Origin: Owenia fusiformis
Taxonomy: Eukaryota; Annelida; Polychaeta; Sabellida; Oweniidae
Assembly (NCBI GenBank): GCA_903813345.2
Contig: CAIIXF020000008.1
Location: 26,026,822 to 26,090,821, forward strand
DNA: 64,000 bases
Direction of reading: 5' to 3'
Part shown: positions 27,972-42,000 of the stretch, one piece after another
Layout of the letters: the number at the start of each line of letters is the position of its first letter
Position numbering within the stretch: the first letter of the stretch is position 1
Program-made: the position numbers and the translations under genes
Notes under the pieces: generated by a model
Seen by the model: the letters and a program-made list of their open reading frames with translations, nothing else
The model's database searches: none
Told to the model about the DNA's origin: nothing

Positions 27972-30006
27972 TTAAGCATATTTGAAAACCAAGTTTATCT
28001 TTTAATAGACAACCCTGGATATATAGACCTTCTCTTTACCTATATGGATTCACTTCTCTTATTTAAAAGTCTGTCACCTTTACTTGTGTATAAAATAATA
28101 TGCTTATTACACAAATCAGTATTACAAGGGGGAAATTTGGACAGAAAAGAAGATACAAAAGAAAACAAAAATATCTTTTTTTACAATTATTCTATATTTT
28201 CTGTATTTCACAGTGTATTGCACATACAGTATAAATAAATTTTATGTTTTATAATTAATATATGTATAATATAATATATTGTATTTATGTTTATTTCATA
28301 ATAATATTTGTATCAGATTACACCCAAAATCATAATTGAGATTCGGAAGCACTGACTTTAACACAACTTCATGGCATCCTTTTAGTAGTTGTAAATGTTG
28401 TTTATTGAAAATCAATGAACAGTTAATTACATTGATGGTCACTATTCACAAAGTTCATCTCTCAATCGTTTATACATTTTTAATTACTCTAACAATATCA
28501 TGCAAGTATCAAAAAGACAACATTCACTAAATTAGCCACAATTTTGCAAATGATTGTTTGATTGCACAAGAAAATGTTAAGTCTAACATCAAGACTGTGG
28601 AGCCCCTAGGGCTTGTAGCCAGACTAGAAAATGTTTATTTTTCTATATATTGTACTTATATTTTCTACTCATCACCTAGTACATATTAGTAATTACTTAT
28701 TGGCCTCATATATTGTTTGAATATCTTAATTTATATTTATCATGTACGGTAGACACTGCTAAGTGGAACACCTCGCAAGTGGAACAAGTTTTTAAAAGTC
28801 CTACTGCCCATCTACTCCATGTTAGTGAACCTCTGTAAGCGGAACACCTCACAAAGTGGAACACTTAGTGGTCCCAAGAGTGTTCCACTTACACAGATTC
28901 TCCCGAGGTACTTTTTATTCTACGTACTTTTTCATAAATATCTTACATAAATTGTACAAACATATTACCAGATGATACTCCTAACAGAGCTTAAGACAGA
29001 ACAGACCAACTCATCCCTCCTTACTCACTGCTTGGTCTAATACTAAGCTTGTTTATGAAGGTAGATATATTTCACTTTTTCACAACTTTCCGATGTACCA
29101 TAAACTGGTGCAAAAATGTTTAATGATTTAAATGAATAATGCTATTGTAAAAGTATACAATATAAATATTTTGTACATCTCTAACAGCAACTGCTATACA
29201 TATACAATATATTCACTTTTGAAAATGATATTGTACCCTATACTGAATCAATACACACATTTTCATGTTTCCTACAAAAAACAACTCTGCTTTTGTGCTT
29301 TAGAGTAAATTCACATTGCACATCTGACATCAGGATACACATTCCTTGATTGCACACCTGTAAACATGATTTCATGGCACATTCATTTTTCACAAGATTT
29401 CACATTTATGTTCTAATTCAATATGAGATTCCAAAATAGATCTATAAGTGAAAAAATGAGATTCTACATCAATATATCATAAAAACCATAGTGAAAGAGT
29501 TTATTGTCATAAAAATGTTATAATTATGATAGGTTCTGGACCATTATAAAGATGGCAGCACCAACAGAATTCAGTATTATCTTTTTTATAAATAACAGAT
29601 CGATTACCATGTCATCTTTATTTAAAAATTATTTCTATCAACCTTAGCCTATGATAATTATACAAGTCTCATAAGTTTCAAATAATGTTCTCATTTCTCG
29701 TCTATCTTCCAATTCATATACTTAGCGTTGAATTGTTAGAAAGTTAGAAAACAAAGTCACCTTGATTTCAATTTTCTTGATCTCATACTACATTAGCAAT
29801 GTAGCATTCAGATTGTATACATGTGCTACTATAGCATTTGATGACTGAAATTCAATTTGTCCCATGCATGTATGGTATAACTGTGTAGCTTGTAGCATTC
29901 ATTCAGACAGTATCCAGTACAAGTATCACTGTATAGGATTTAGACCGTATACATGTATAACTGTATAGGATTTAGACTGTATACATGTATAACTGTTTTA
30001 AAGGAT
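27972..30006. other. Stretch between the 3.3-kb element and UNC79
   Basis: No gene seen. It holds an AT-rich segment (28200-28330), the AAGTGGAACACC repeat remnant (28744-28905), and probably the UNC79 3' untranslated region on the minus strand; AATAAA complements occur at 29500-29505 and 29617-29622. Small plus-strand ORFs here have no support. Confidence 0.5.
28744..28905. mobile_element. Remnant related to the pogo-like element at 57 kb
   Basis: Contains ACTGCTAAGTGGAACACCTC, then GCAAGTGGAAC, GTAAGCGGAACACC and an inverted GTGTTCCACTTAC. These words match the ends and subterminal repeats of 57024-57860. The termini are degraded and no target duplication is visible. Confidence 0.6.
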
Positions 30007-30034
30007 TTAGACTGTATACATGTATAACTGTGTA
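29936..30034. repeat. Minisatellite (~33 bp) across the UNC79 stop codon
   Basis: Three units of GGATTTAGACTGTATACATG followed by TATAACTGT plus a variable tail. The last unit encodes, on the minus strand, the final UNC79 residues Q-L-Y-M-Y-T-V and the TAA stop (30009-30007). Confidence 0.85.
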
Positions 30035-33000
30035 GCATTTGACGACTGACATTCAATTTGTCCCATCTTGAACTCCAGTTTCTTCAGCCACTTAAGAAGC
30101 ACAGTTGACTTAAATGAAGAGTCAGCATAGTCCTTTGTTTGCTTAGGGGGCTCCCAATTCTGACATGTCTGTAGTCTGACATGGGCATTACCCTGAAGCT
30201 GGAAACACATAAAAAGAAATTCACATTAATGTACACATGGGCATGTAGGCATTGCACAAAACATCTAGAGTTCATCAAATGGATAAGTGTGTCTGAAAAG
30301 TCACCTGTAGTTCCATTTATTGAGCATTCAACTAATAAAATATCATTTAAAACCAAATTCTCTACAAATTGATTTGCATGTCTGTAATACTGTATCAGTA
30401 TGAACATAGTCTATCAAGAGAGCTTCATACCATACTTCATACCATAGGCTATCAAGAGAGCCCATGGTATGAAGTGCCACATTCATACTATCCATATACT
30501 GTAAATTACAGATAGCAGCTGGAATAAAGCAAGCTACATGTACTCAAATGATCAAAGATACCATACCCTGGATTTGCATGAACAAAATGTAATCTTTATG
30601 GTATGCTATAAAAAACATTTTTATGAAATAAAGATGGCAGAATGTTATGTGGGCACAATTTATCTCAAGGAGGATTGGAAGCCAGGGTTCCAACTCGATA
30701 TTCTTTAATCTCCACGCATGCGTCATTTGCTATTCGTGTCTGTATAATTTGTACGACTGCATGGAGAATGACCCGATACTCTCCAACAAAGCTATCGCTA
30801 GGTGATTGTTTTGCAGAATATCGGTGTTGCATTCTGGGAGCCAATCCTCCTTGATTTATCTATTACAAATCCAGACCAGATAAGAATGCCATCTATAATA
30901 TGAATGAAATGTTTTTATATTGATAAACTTGATCATGATATTTACTTGTACTGAAGCTTTGTGATAGTGAATCAAATATGTTTGCACTTTCAAATCTCAA
31001 ACACTAACCTGGCCGTGATAGGAGTAAAGTATCTGTGTCCACATGGGAAGAAGCTTACACAAAACGGCTGAGTTGCACTCATGTAGGGCCTCCATCAGAC
31101 TTAAAAAGTGGAGGTTCACCATCTCAGCCAGCTATAACACATGGAATCAGGTCTTGTAGTTGATATGAGATATTATAGGAATATCCTATGGCTTTGAAAA
31201 AAAATCACTTATATCCATGAGTGGATATCGATATCTTCGCGAGTGAGCGCAGCGAATGAGTTACGATACTGATATCCATGAGAGGATATAAGTGATATTT
31301 TTGAAAAACCATAGGATTGTCCGTTTATCCCATGGGGAATTATTATCCAGCGAACATTGAATAGTCAGATTTTTAACAAGATTTATTTCAACACTAATAT
31401 TCACAACAATAAAATACTCACACAAAATATAACAATAATTCAACAAACGTCATAATTGTGAGGTAACAGGGTGGTTTGTATTTAATGCGAACGCCGTAAA
31501 AATAAGATCCCAAAAAATATATAAAGAATCGTTTTGCTGAATTTATAAAAAAAATTGAAAAATCATAACCATCGAATATCACTTTTGAAACCATCGAATA
31601 TCACTTTTAAAACCATCTAATATCACCTTTCAAAAAGTGATATTCCATGGTTTCAAAAGTGATATTCGATGGTTTGGGAATTGTTGGGCTAAAATATATG
31701 ATATCTTCATCCATGTATCAATTATATCTTCACGTGATATTCGATCTATATCTTTGTAACCATGGGATAAACATCATAAATCATCACAAATGACCAATAC
31801 AATTGTTTAGAATTTGTAAACTCATCTGTATTACAATCTAATGTGACTGAATCAAACGCTTTGACATCTCCAATTTTTCGTTGAAAAACACATTTAAAAC
31901 ATATCTGCATAATACATTGAATCATGGGCATTCAAGAGATATTATTGAATGTTTTCTCATGTGCATACTATTTATGTATTTTACTCAATTCATTAAATAC
32001 ATAACAATTCTGGTAGTTACCCTCCTTTGTTGCATCAAACTTACCACTTTAGAGTGTGAGAGTAACTGGAGTACACCAGGGGTAACTCTCCCCCAGAAGT
32101 CCATGATGGTCACAGAGGCAGCATGGTGGTCCTCACTGTGTTGGGGATGTAGGGCGGCTGCACACTCACAGTACATGGTCCATAGCTGAAATAGAACAGA
32201 CGTATTGGAGGCTGAATACATTAGACTGCTTTGGAAAAGGGTTAATTTGAATCAAATCAAATCCTGCGCTAAGGGGTGATATGAAAGTCAGTCCAGCTTT
32301 AGCGAGATCCCATAACCTCCAGATTACATGTCAAGTGCTGTAAGTTAACCACTTGAGTTACAGAGCGAACTGATTCTCACATCAACAATGGATTTATGGC
32401 ATCACAATCACAGCCATGAATTACACGCCAAGTTTCCTGGACCCATTATTAAGTTTACCAGCCAATCCATTAAGTCTTTCAGGTTGTCAATCACACTACC
32501 GTATCATGATGTCACAATATGTGTATATGCTAAGGAAAAGTTATAACTAAAGTAGGAATCAAAGTTAGATATATGTCTCTGGCTCTCCCATTAATTCCTA
32601 GGAATAGAGGAGACACGAAAGTGCCGTACTGTCTAATATATATAGTCTAATATAACATGTATATATAGGTTATTTCATGCTTGATTTTCAATATGAATTT
32701 TATTCCAGGGTAATATGATATTGACCGAGGGAAATATGATATTGACCGAACGAGCGTAGCGAGTGAGTGTCAATATAATATTTTTGAGAATTCAAGGAAA
32801 AAAGAAATATTAAAATATTGAAAAATTTTGATAAAATGATAATTTTGGGAAAAAAAATATGAAAAGTTTTGAAAAAATGAAAATGTTTAAAAAAATAATT
32901 CAAAAATTGCAATTTTTGAAATAAATGAAAATCTTTTAAAAATTGCAATTTTTTGAAAAAATGAAAATTCGAAAAAATCCAATTTTGGAAAAAACATTTT

Positions 33001-36000
33001 TTTTTGAAAAAATGAACTATTTTGAAAATATAGGGACAATATGATTTTTCGAGTATATATGATTTTTTTTCCAGGGACAATATGATTTTTCGAGTATATA
33101 TGATTTTTTTCCAGGGACAATGTGATTTTTCGAGTATATATGATTTTAAGAGGGATAATATGATTTTATTTCCCAGGGAAAACAGTAGTATTATGGAATA
33201 AAAATATGTAAAACATATATGAACTTACCTGGCAGAGTATAAATGCGTGGAACAATGATGACATGTGGAGCACTGATGCCTAAAATATAATAAAATATAC
33301 TTATTATGTGGTATGTATATAAATCTATTGAATTTATAACAAAAGACAACATTCTTTTTATTTGTCTCATCATTAAGAATTGACATGTCGCTATTGTATA
33401 ACATATAATAACATTTTGAATTTCAATTCTATCTACACACAATTAATAGGTTAATATATTTATTACTGATGCTAAAGCAAAGCAGGTGACTTGGAGAGTT
33501 TCTTGGTAAAAGTTCGAAATCATGTAATTCATAACACAAATAATCTTACCAAATTCAAATAATATTAGACTATATCTCACCAGTCAAATTGAAGCATTTA
33601 GCGAGAAGACTAGTCAAGCTACAAGCCCTTGTGACACTCCGCCACTATAACAAGTGTGAGAAGGTTTGTAGTCAAGAAGGGGGTGGGTCACAGATGCTTG
33701 TAGCTCGACTATGATAAGACTTTGATTACCAAAAGCATGCATGCACAATTAAATAATAAACTGTTTTTTAAAGCAAACACAAACTATTTTTGGGTCTGCA
33801 ATCGTATACTGCAACTACAAACTTTACCACTCTATACATGATCTATTCTTTTTGTTTATTTACTAATGTACAAGTATATTTACATACATACATAAAAAAT
33901 AAATATGTACATAAAAATAAATACATGTTGCATAAACACTTTTTCTTTCATGCTTGCAAGACTTCTTATTTAGCCTTGGCAGTAAAAAAAGAATCAAAAT
34001 AAATGACATCTAGGACACTGTAAATCACTAATATAACAAATCATGGTTGCTATGACATTTGCACGATTGCTATGAAATATGTACATGGTTGCTATGAAAT
34101 TCATACATGGTGGCTATGATATTATTTAAAGGGTTCCGATTAGCATCCCGTATAAAAACAATATGGCGGCTCCAGGCGAATCAACTGGATCAGTCCATTT
34201 TTTAGAAATAAGGGGAGTTCTGAAAAATCCAGTTTATTGAAATTGTCTTTGAGATAAAGTAATCCGTTTATAATGATTTTGAAAACGTTATCCAAAGAGT
34301 GATTGCGTTCAAAGAATACATGCACAGCAGCCAATATAAATCCTTGTATTAGAAACCGGTTTGTCTTGCTTTGTTTCATTTGTAGGATATTTCATATGCC
34401 AAGCTGTGTGCTATTACGTTATGGGGAAATTTAGATGCCAATTTTTCCTTATTGTACACAAATAGAAGAACCTGAAACTTCACCCATAAATGTGGAATTG
34501 ATTTGTCAAAATAAACATCACCCTTTTATAAATGTGTGACGATCTGTAATATACTTATGCTATATAACAGTTAGAGGTGTTGACACAACGACTTCGAACC
34601 TGTGAACCCTTGAGTATTATTCCGGGATCGGGCCTTTTATACTAAACGGTGAGCAACACAAGAAACGAGCTTCCGATTTGCTAAACGATATGCGTCACCC
34701 TTTAAAGTACATCTAAACTATGGTGTTGCACATGGTCACTATGTTATTGTACATGGTTGCTATGTCATTGTGTATGATATTGTTTAACACCATTTTGACA
34801 TAGTTCATGAATATGGTCACTATAACATTGTACACGGTTGTTATGACATTGTGCACAATCACTATGACATTGCAAATAGTCTCTATGACATTGTGCATTA
34901 CCAATATATGACACTCTAAATGACTACTCTGACATTGTACATGGCAACTAGAACATTCTGCACGACCTCTACTACACCGTACAAAGACCACCACTATGAC
35001 ATAGATATGAAGCTTACTTGATGTGCCAGAGCTGACTTTGCCGGCTTCTCTGCAGCCTTTTTGTGCAACAAACAAGAGAATATAATGCTTCATGCAACAA
35101 AACAAAGGCTGACCAATAGTACAGATAACTACTGAACACCCTTTGTCCCTTTATGTGTAGATTATATGGATATCAGAGGCTCCGTGTTGAAAAAGTGAGT
35201 TATTACATATTTTAGTAAATATGTAAATCTAATGCAATAGGCCTAAAAATAATTTTGTTCAATTAGAGGTTTTTGCTACCCTTTGCAGTCATTTGACTTC
35301 GCTTCTTAAAAGAGAGCTTCGTCTTTGTTTATAACGTTCATTTATAACGAGACTGCATTGACAGTAGGCTTTGGAGTTGTATTAGAGAATGATAGCAGAA
35401 CATGGCTTCAGATAAGTACTACAACTTGGAGTCTCTGTCAAACAGGGATACAGACTTAAAAGCTTCAGGGGTCAGAATTTTGGAGTTGAGTAAAGAGGAT
35501 ACACAAAAATCTTTGAAATTATCCCAAGTGATATTAATAGATACAATCAAACTGAAGACTCATCAGATCGACGACATCACAAATTCAGAGAGTAGATACT
35601 GAGCTAGGGGACTCGACTATAAACCCTCATAATCTACTAAGTATAGAATAAATCAGTTATTAGATGCTCGATTTTTGATACAGGGTATATATTGTATTTC
35701 CCTCAGATATACCCTATATCAAAAACCTCCCATTAAGTAACCTCAGTCTCTATATAGACCTTTTATTTGAGATATTGAGTATATCCTCTTTTCTTCTCAA
35801 AGGTTATTAATTATTCCATACAAGCATGCATTCACAAATTATGTTTATTTGCAAAAACATGATTTGGTTACGTTTTTTGTAATATTTTTACACGACTTAC
35901 ACAATGAGGTTTACAAAATCTTCTTGCATAATTATATATTGTCACCTCTTATGTGAATTTCACTAACAATTGTCATGCTAAAATTGTTTATTGACTACAG

Positions 36001-39000
36001 TGAGTTGTTGATATAATAAACTCAGGCTACTTGTTAATATCATCCCTTGCTGTTTCCATAGTTCTTTTTCTATTTTATAAAATATGTCAGTCAGTCTCTA
36101 CTATGGATATTTCCCTTAATTATCAGAGAATGACTAGACGACAGCTTGGATGAATATTAATGCTTTTATTCATCAACAACTCCCTGTTTTTCACTTGTAA
36201 AGCATCTTTGAATCATTCCACACTCCATCTTCCAGTTGTAAATATAGAAAGGGACTACTAGATGTGAGATATCATTATCTACCCAACCTACGCTTTTTAG
36301 AATTTTTTATGGTATTCTGATATATCATATTTGGCTTGGGATGTTCCCGATATCCTGAACCATTCATTTGAATGTACATGTCGATCAATCCCTATGTATT
36401 TTAGGGAATACCTGTTCTGCATTCACACATCCTCCTAAGCAGGTATCCAGAATCCGTACCTCCTTCTTCCCCCTGCTATAACCAATTTGGAAGCGCCCGA
36501 TTAAACTGAATCACGTGATCTAATTATGCGCAATGACTTATACCAGGTCGTTCAATAAGTTCACGGAAAAATGCTCTAATTTCAAAGATTCTTGATATTT
36601 TCCCATACAATTTTCACACAATGTTTAAAAAATACTTTCTGATTGATTCTTAAAATCTCAGCATCTCTAATTAGATTGGTCAAAAATAAGGGTTACTATG
36701 GTAACTTGACTTTTGAGTAGGCGGGGCACGTTTTACGTCACACAATTTACCATTACAGAAATCTATCAATATGTGCAAAGGAAGGATCCTTATTTTTTAT
36801 TTGTTCTTATTCAAATTACAAATTTTTGAGGGAAAATTGATGTTCATTGTTTCCACGAACATTTCTGAAATTGTGTTAGTTAATGCTGTACAAGTGGACC
36901 AGAAAATCAACAAAGTAATGGTATGGTAAGTTGATTAAAACTTCCATTCAGCCGAATTCTAAATTTTTCCATCAGAATAATGCAGCCGATCACACTGCTA
37001 ATATTGTGCAGGAAACCATCACAAATAACTGGCAAAATACATAAGTTACATACTCTCCAGATGAGACAACTTTGATTTTTCTGTTTTCACTAGGATGAAG
37101 GATCAGCTAAGAGGTTGACTTTATGAAACAATGAAGCTACTTTCGACTGCAGTCCAGATTGCCCTTCAAACAAGTTTTCGAGATGACTTCAGAGCATTGT
37201 CTCGTCAATGGCTTGAATGGAACCTACTGTGCATTAAACATGCGGGAAAATATTTCTAAAACCTAATGGGACAATAGTTGTTACTATTATTACATTAAGT
37301 AATATCAGGTACAAGTAGAAAGCGGAGAAGAAATTCATGTGATATACTCATAAATTGCCTACTATTCTGTTGTTTTTCTAATGAATAATGTGACGTAAAA
37401 AGTGCCCCGCCTACCCAAAAGTAAAGTTACCATAGTAACCCTTATTTTTGACCAATCAAATAAGAGATGCTGATATTTTCAGAATTAATCAGAAAGTATT
37501 TTTTATACATTGTGTGAAAATTTCATGAGAAAATATCAAAAATCCTTGAAATGAGAGCGTTTTTCCGTGAACTTATTGAACGACCTGGTACATGATTTCT
37601 GTCGCAGTGTTGCGACAGCCAATCAGATTGCGAGTTCTTAATCGTGGAAATGCTAACTGCTTATCGCAGGGGGTAAAAAGAAAGAATATATTCGGGATTT
37701 TGAAGCCCTGTGATCGGAGGATGGCGTTCACAAGTTTTCACTTTCCTTAGATATACCATAATCTAGATCCATAATCTAATGGTCCACCTCTAACACACAA
37801 GTGAAGGTCAAGATGCAAGACAAAGCTTGTCAAATTGATGTCAACCAAGCAAGAGATGTGATAATTATTGAATCAATTTCCAAACACAAGCTAAAGACAT
37901 CATCAACAACTTCTTGTTATCTTCCCAAAATTATGTGCTAATCATTTTTAGAAAAAGGGAGAAACTTGTACATGGTCTACAACTTGCATTTGAAAGATGT
38001 CATCAAATGGTTTCAGAATTTAATATTCAGATCACTTCATTCAAATTAATATCATAATCGAATTATGAGTTTAGTACACTTTAATGTTAATTTATATTTA
38101 TATTACAGGATGGATCAAAACGGGCACTTCATTTTTATGCCTGCTCTTTTATTTGTAAAAATTCACCTTAATATGGTTTTCTGATTAGACAGGCTTTACT
38201 GTAGTTTAATTTTTTTCCACAAATGTTGATGGTCAAACAGATGGATGGACCAACCAATAAAGGAACAGATGACTGGATGATCCAATAGAATCACTGAGCA
38301 AACCAAAAATGCAATAATTCTTTTTAATAAAAGAATTATTATTTAAAGCATTATTATAAGTAGACAAGGCAATAATGCCCGGGTCATATTTGCTCTGATT
38401 CATTGGACTTAGTATTTTGTTCAAAACTGAATGCAATTTTGAACAAAATACTCAATCGGCCGGGCACTGGCTGATGAATCGGGGCAAATGTGACTCATGC
38501 ATAATCTCAAATAATTGTGTAAAGTGTTTTTTTTAGCTCCAAAAGAACCCTGGAGAATAGCTTATTAATCTCATTAAGTAAATTACAAAATAGTAATTAA
38601 ATGGGATACTACTCATCATATATGAATCATAAGCTTAATACCACACCAGAAATACATAATTTTAGAAATCAGCCTTGTTTTATTCAATGACCATGATTTT
38701 ATAATAAACACAGCTTCAATACAATTGGACATCAATGTAGCAAGAGATAAAATGAAGAGACCTACATATATTGATCCATCCTGTATGATTATTTAGTGTT
38801 TATATTATTACATTGATATATTGGCACACAGTTGTCATATTTATCTCAGTCTATAGCATATACTGGTATACATTCTCACAAACATTTTAAGATAAAATGC
38901 ATAAATTACAAGAATTTTACTTGCAACCCTTATGTCTAATTTCAATTCCTTTCTCAAATATTCCTGACAACATGTAGATTAAGATACATGGAGGTTCTAT

Positions 39001-42000
39001 AAGCCCCATTTTTAATAAATCATGTCAGTAACCTTTCATACTTTACACTTAATGCATCTTTTCCTTAGGCTAATGTTTATGATTTGGCATTGGCACAGTG
39101 TAAGAATATATCACTATGGGCTGAGGTAAATCATTGCACAGCAATTCATTGTCTCTCACAATAAAATCACACACCCTCTTGCCACTTACCTTTGACTGTT
39201 CTGCAAATCCAGTCATTATGACCATGATGTGGTCTGCAATGTGAGTTGATGCCTCTAGAGGGATAGGTTGACATACAATATTCCCTGTGGCCTGTGTCAC
39301 TGCTGTGTGGATGAGGGACCCAAGTAACAGCCAGGAAAGTAACCGTATATGACCCACACAGTCTATAAACTCCTTAGGCCTGTAACAATATATCTACCAT
39401 GATTGGGAGAATTCTCTTGGAGTGTTTCAGATGTTATGATTATACATAAGGTACAAGTAAGCAATGCTAGTATCTTTGATTCTCTCATTCAACATTTAAG
39501 GATTAAGAGAAATATAGTTTCTGTATGATTTCATTTTGAAATTGTGCTTATTATGGAGAGACTACTAAATCACCATGGGCTTTCAAGAGAAATCAGTAAT
39601 CATTTTATTCCACTTCAGATTTATGCTAAAATAATTCATATCATATGGCCCTTTTCCATATCAGGGGCCCCTTACCCTTGCTGCATGGCAGATGGTGGAT
39701 GATAGAGCCATGGGAGGTATCTGTTGATCGCCCTATTATCTCTGCCATTACATTTAGTGAATTCAAGCGCAATAAACTGCGCCACCCCTGACTTCAGTTG
39801 ACTTCCCAGTGTGTCCTCATTTAAGCTTTGAGACCCATTCTTCATGTTAACCTAGAAAAAACAAGTAAATGTCAAGTAAGGCTCAATCTACATGTAATCC
39901 TTGAAAAAACAGGTAAATGTCAAGTAAGGCTCAATCTACATGTTAACCTAGAAAAAACAAGTAAATGTCAAGTAAGGCTCAATCTACATGTAATCCTTGA
40001 AAAAACAGGTAAATGTCAAGCAAGGCTCAATCTACATGTTAACCTAGAAAACACAAGTAAATGTCATGTAAGGCTCAATCTACATGTTAACCTAGAAAAC
40101 ATAAGTAAATGTCAAGTAAGGCTCAATCTACATGTTAACCTCGAAAAAACAGGTAAATGTCAAGTAAGGCTCAATCTACATGTTAACTTAGAAAACACAA
40201 GTAAATGTCAATTGAGGCTCTCACTGATCCAACAAGGTATTAACATGGAAAATGTCACATCCTGCCATTTGTTACAAACACTGAACACTGAATACCAACT
40301 GCTGAACACCATTCAAAAAATGTGTTGGTGACATAACTAGGCTTTGCAATAACAAGTTAGAACAACTCTCATGATACTGTATCAAATCTATGATTTAGGT
40401 GATTCTGTTTCTTTCAAGTGAGTCTATTGCCTATGGTCACATACCTTAACTTTGGGGACAGTATGCAGATCAGCTATGAAGTCCACACACTCAGTCAGGT
40501 GAAGTTTCATACATTCACTGGCATTGGTGCTGAGTAGCAGTTGGGACTGTGGGTTAAAGACGGTCAGACTTTCCTCTAAGATGTTATTAGGACTGATTGT
40601 CCCTCCAGCATCAACACACACAAACTACAACAGAATGGGATAACATGTTCGTCTTTTCTACTTAAAGGATGTGCATTTATCAAATAAAAGATTCATTACT
40701 TTGAGATTAAGATTGAAATACAAATGTAATAATTTGAAAACAAACAGAAAAGATCTCAGGGGAAGGTGGAGAATGCCCTTTATAACTTCTTAATTCGCGC
40801 TTCTTTTAACATTTCCTTTACTTCAAATATTTGTAGGAATTTGTATGTCTTCAATATTTCTAAAGGTAATGAGAGAGTAGACAAAATGAGGATTTATATC
40901 AAACTTTTTTTAAAGTCCTAGTGGGTAGTAATGGCTGTAACATTTGCTGACATTGAGCAGGCAATGAATGTTACCTGTACTAGCATCAGTAGGTTCTCAT
41001 CTGGTAGACTGGACTTGAACTTGAGAGCCTGGACGAGTTCAAACACAATACTCCTAGATAAATACAGCTTGTCTCTCTCCTACAGAATAAATGATGATTA
41101 ACATGATAAATGATTAACAATCAATCTGAATCAATCAAAACTCTTTTAAGCAGTGAATTTTAAGCAATGCTTTGATTCTCAGGATGACACACAATGTGGA
41201 TGTTACAGCAAAATGTTTTAAATGTTAAAGATTGAGTTTAACTATGCCATTATGACAATCATTCAGAAATATATGAAGAGCAGTCAAAACTCCAATAAAC
41301 TAATAATAAAAAAATGTATCAGAGACTTACATGCTTGTACGCCCGATTTTTTGATTTATTTATTTCAAATTGTATATATCATGTGAATTATAATTTTGTT
41401 TAAAGAAGTCATATGTTGTTTTGTTGCACACAAACAGTCTTGCATATGAGCAGATTAAAGAGCAATGTTCATTTTGAAAAAGGAGAAACATCTCGTATAT
41501 TTTAAAATAGCTTTACCTTTGTGAAGGCTCTACTGCAGAGGGAACAGATGTCCATCAGTTCCTGCATCTTGAATGTGCAGTTTTGAATAGTGAAACTTAA
41601 CAGTTTAGAAAATGGCTCCAATATACCCTGCAATAGAGAAGACTAATAGAATGAAACAGATACATTTAACACCATGACTATCTTGATTATCTCACTTTAA
41701 GTTTTATCCTTCAAATTTAAACTGAATATTTGGCATGTATGGGGTCGTAGATTCAGGTTTCGAAATATGATTATATCTCTAGCACAATTCAATGATATCT
41801 GAATGTACCAAAGAAAGGGGTAATGCAGAGTTCAACCTCTCCAAGACATCTACAATGTGTTCCATGATACCTGAATGTTGCAAAGAAAGGGGTAATGCAG
41901 AGTTCAACCCCTCCAAGACATCTACAATGTGTTCCATGATACATGAATGTAGCAAAGAAAGGGGTAATGCAGAGTTCAACCCCTCCAAGACATCTACAAT

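Noticed and set aside
32700-33120. 126-codon and 77-codon minus-strand ORFs rich in F and K
   Set aside because: They arise from A/T-rich low-complexity sequence; the apparent protein is a run of degenerate repeats.
39828-40331. 167-codon plus-strand ORF with a 16-residue repeat
   Set aside because: It is the 48-bp minisatellite read in one frame; the unit length is a multiple of three. It overlaps a UNC79 exon on the other strand.
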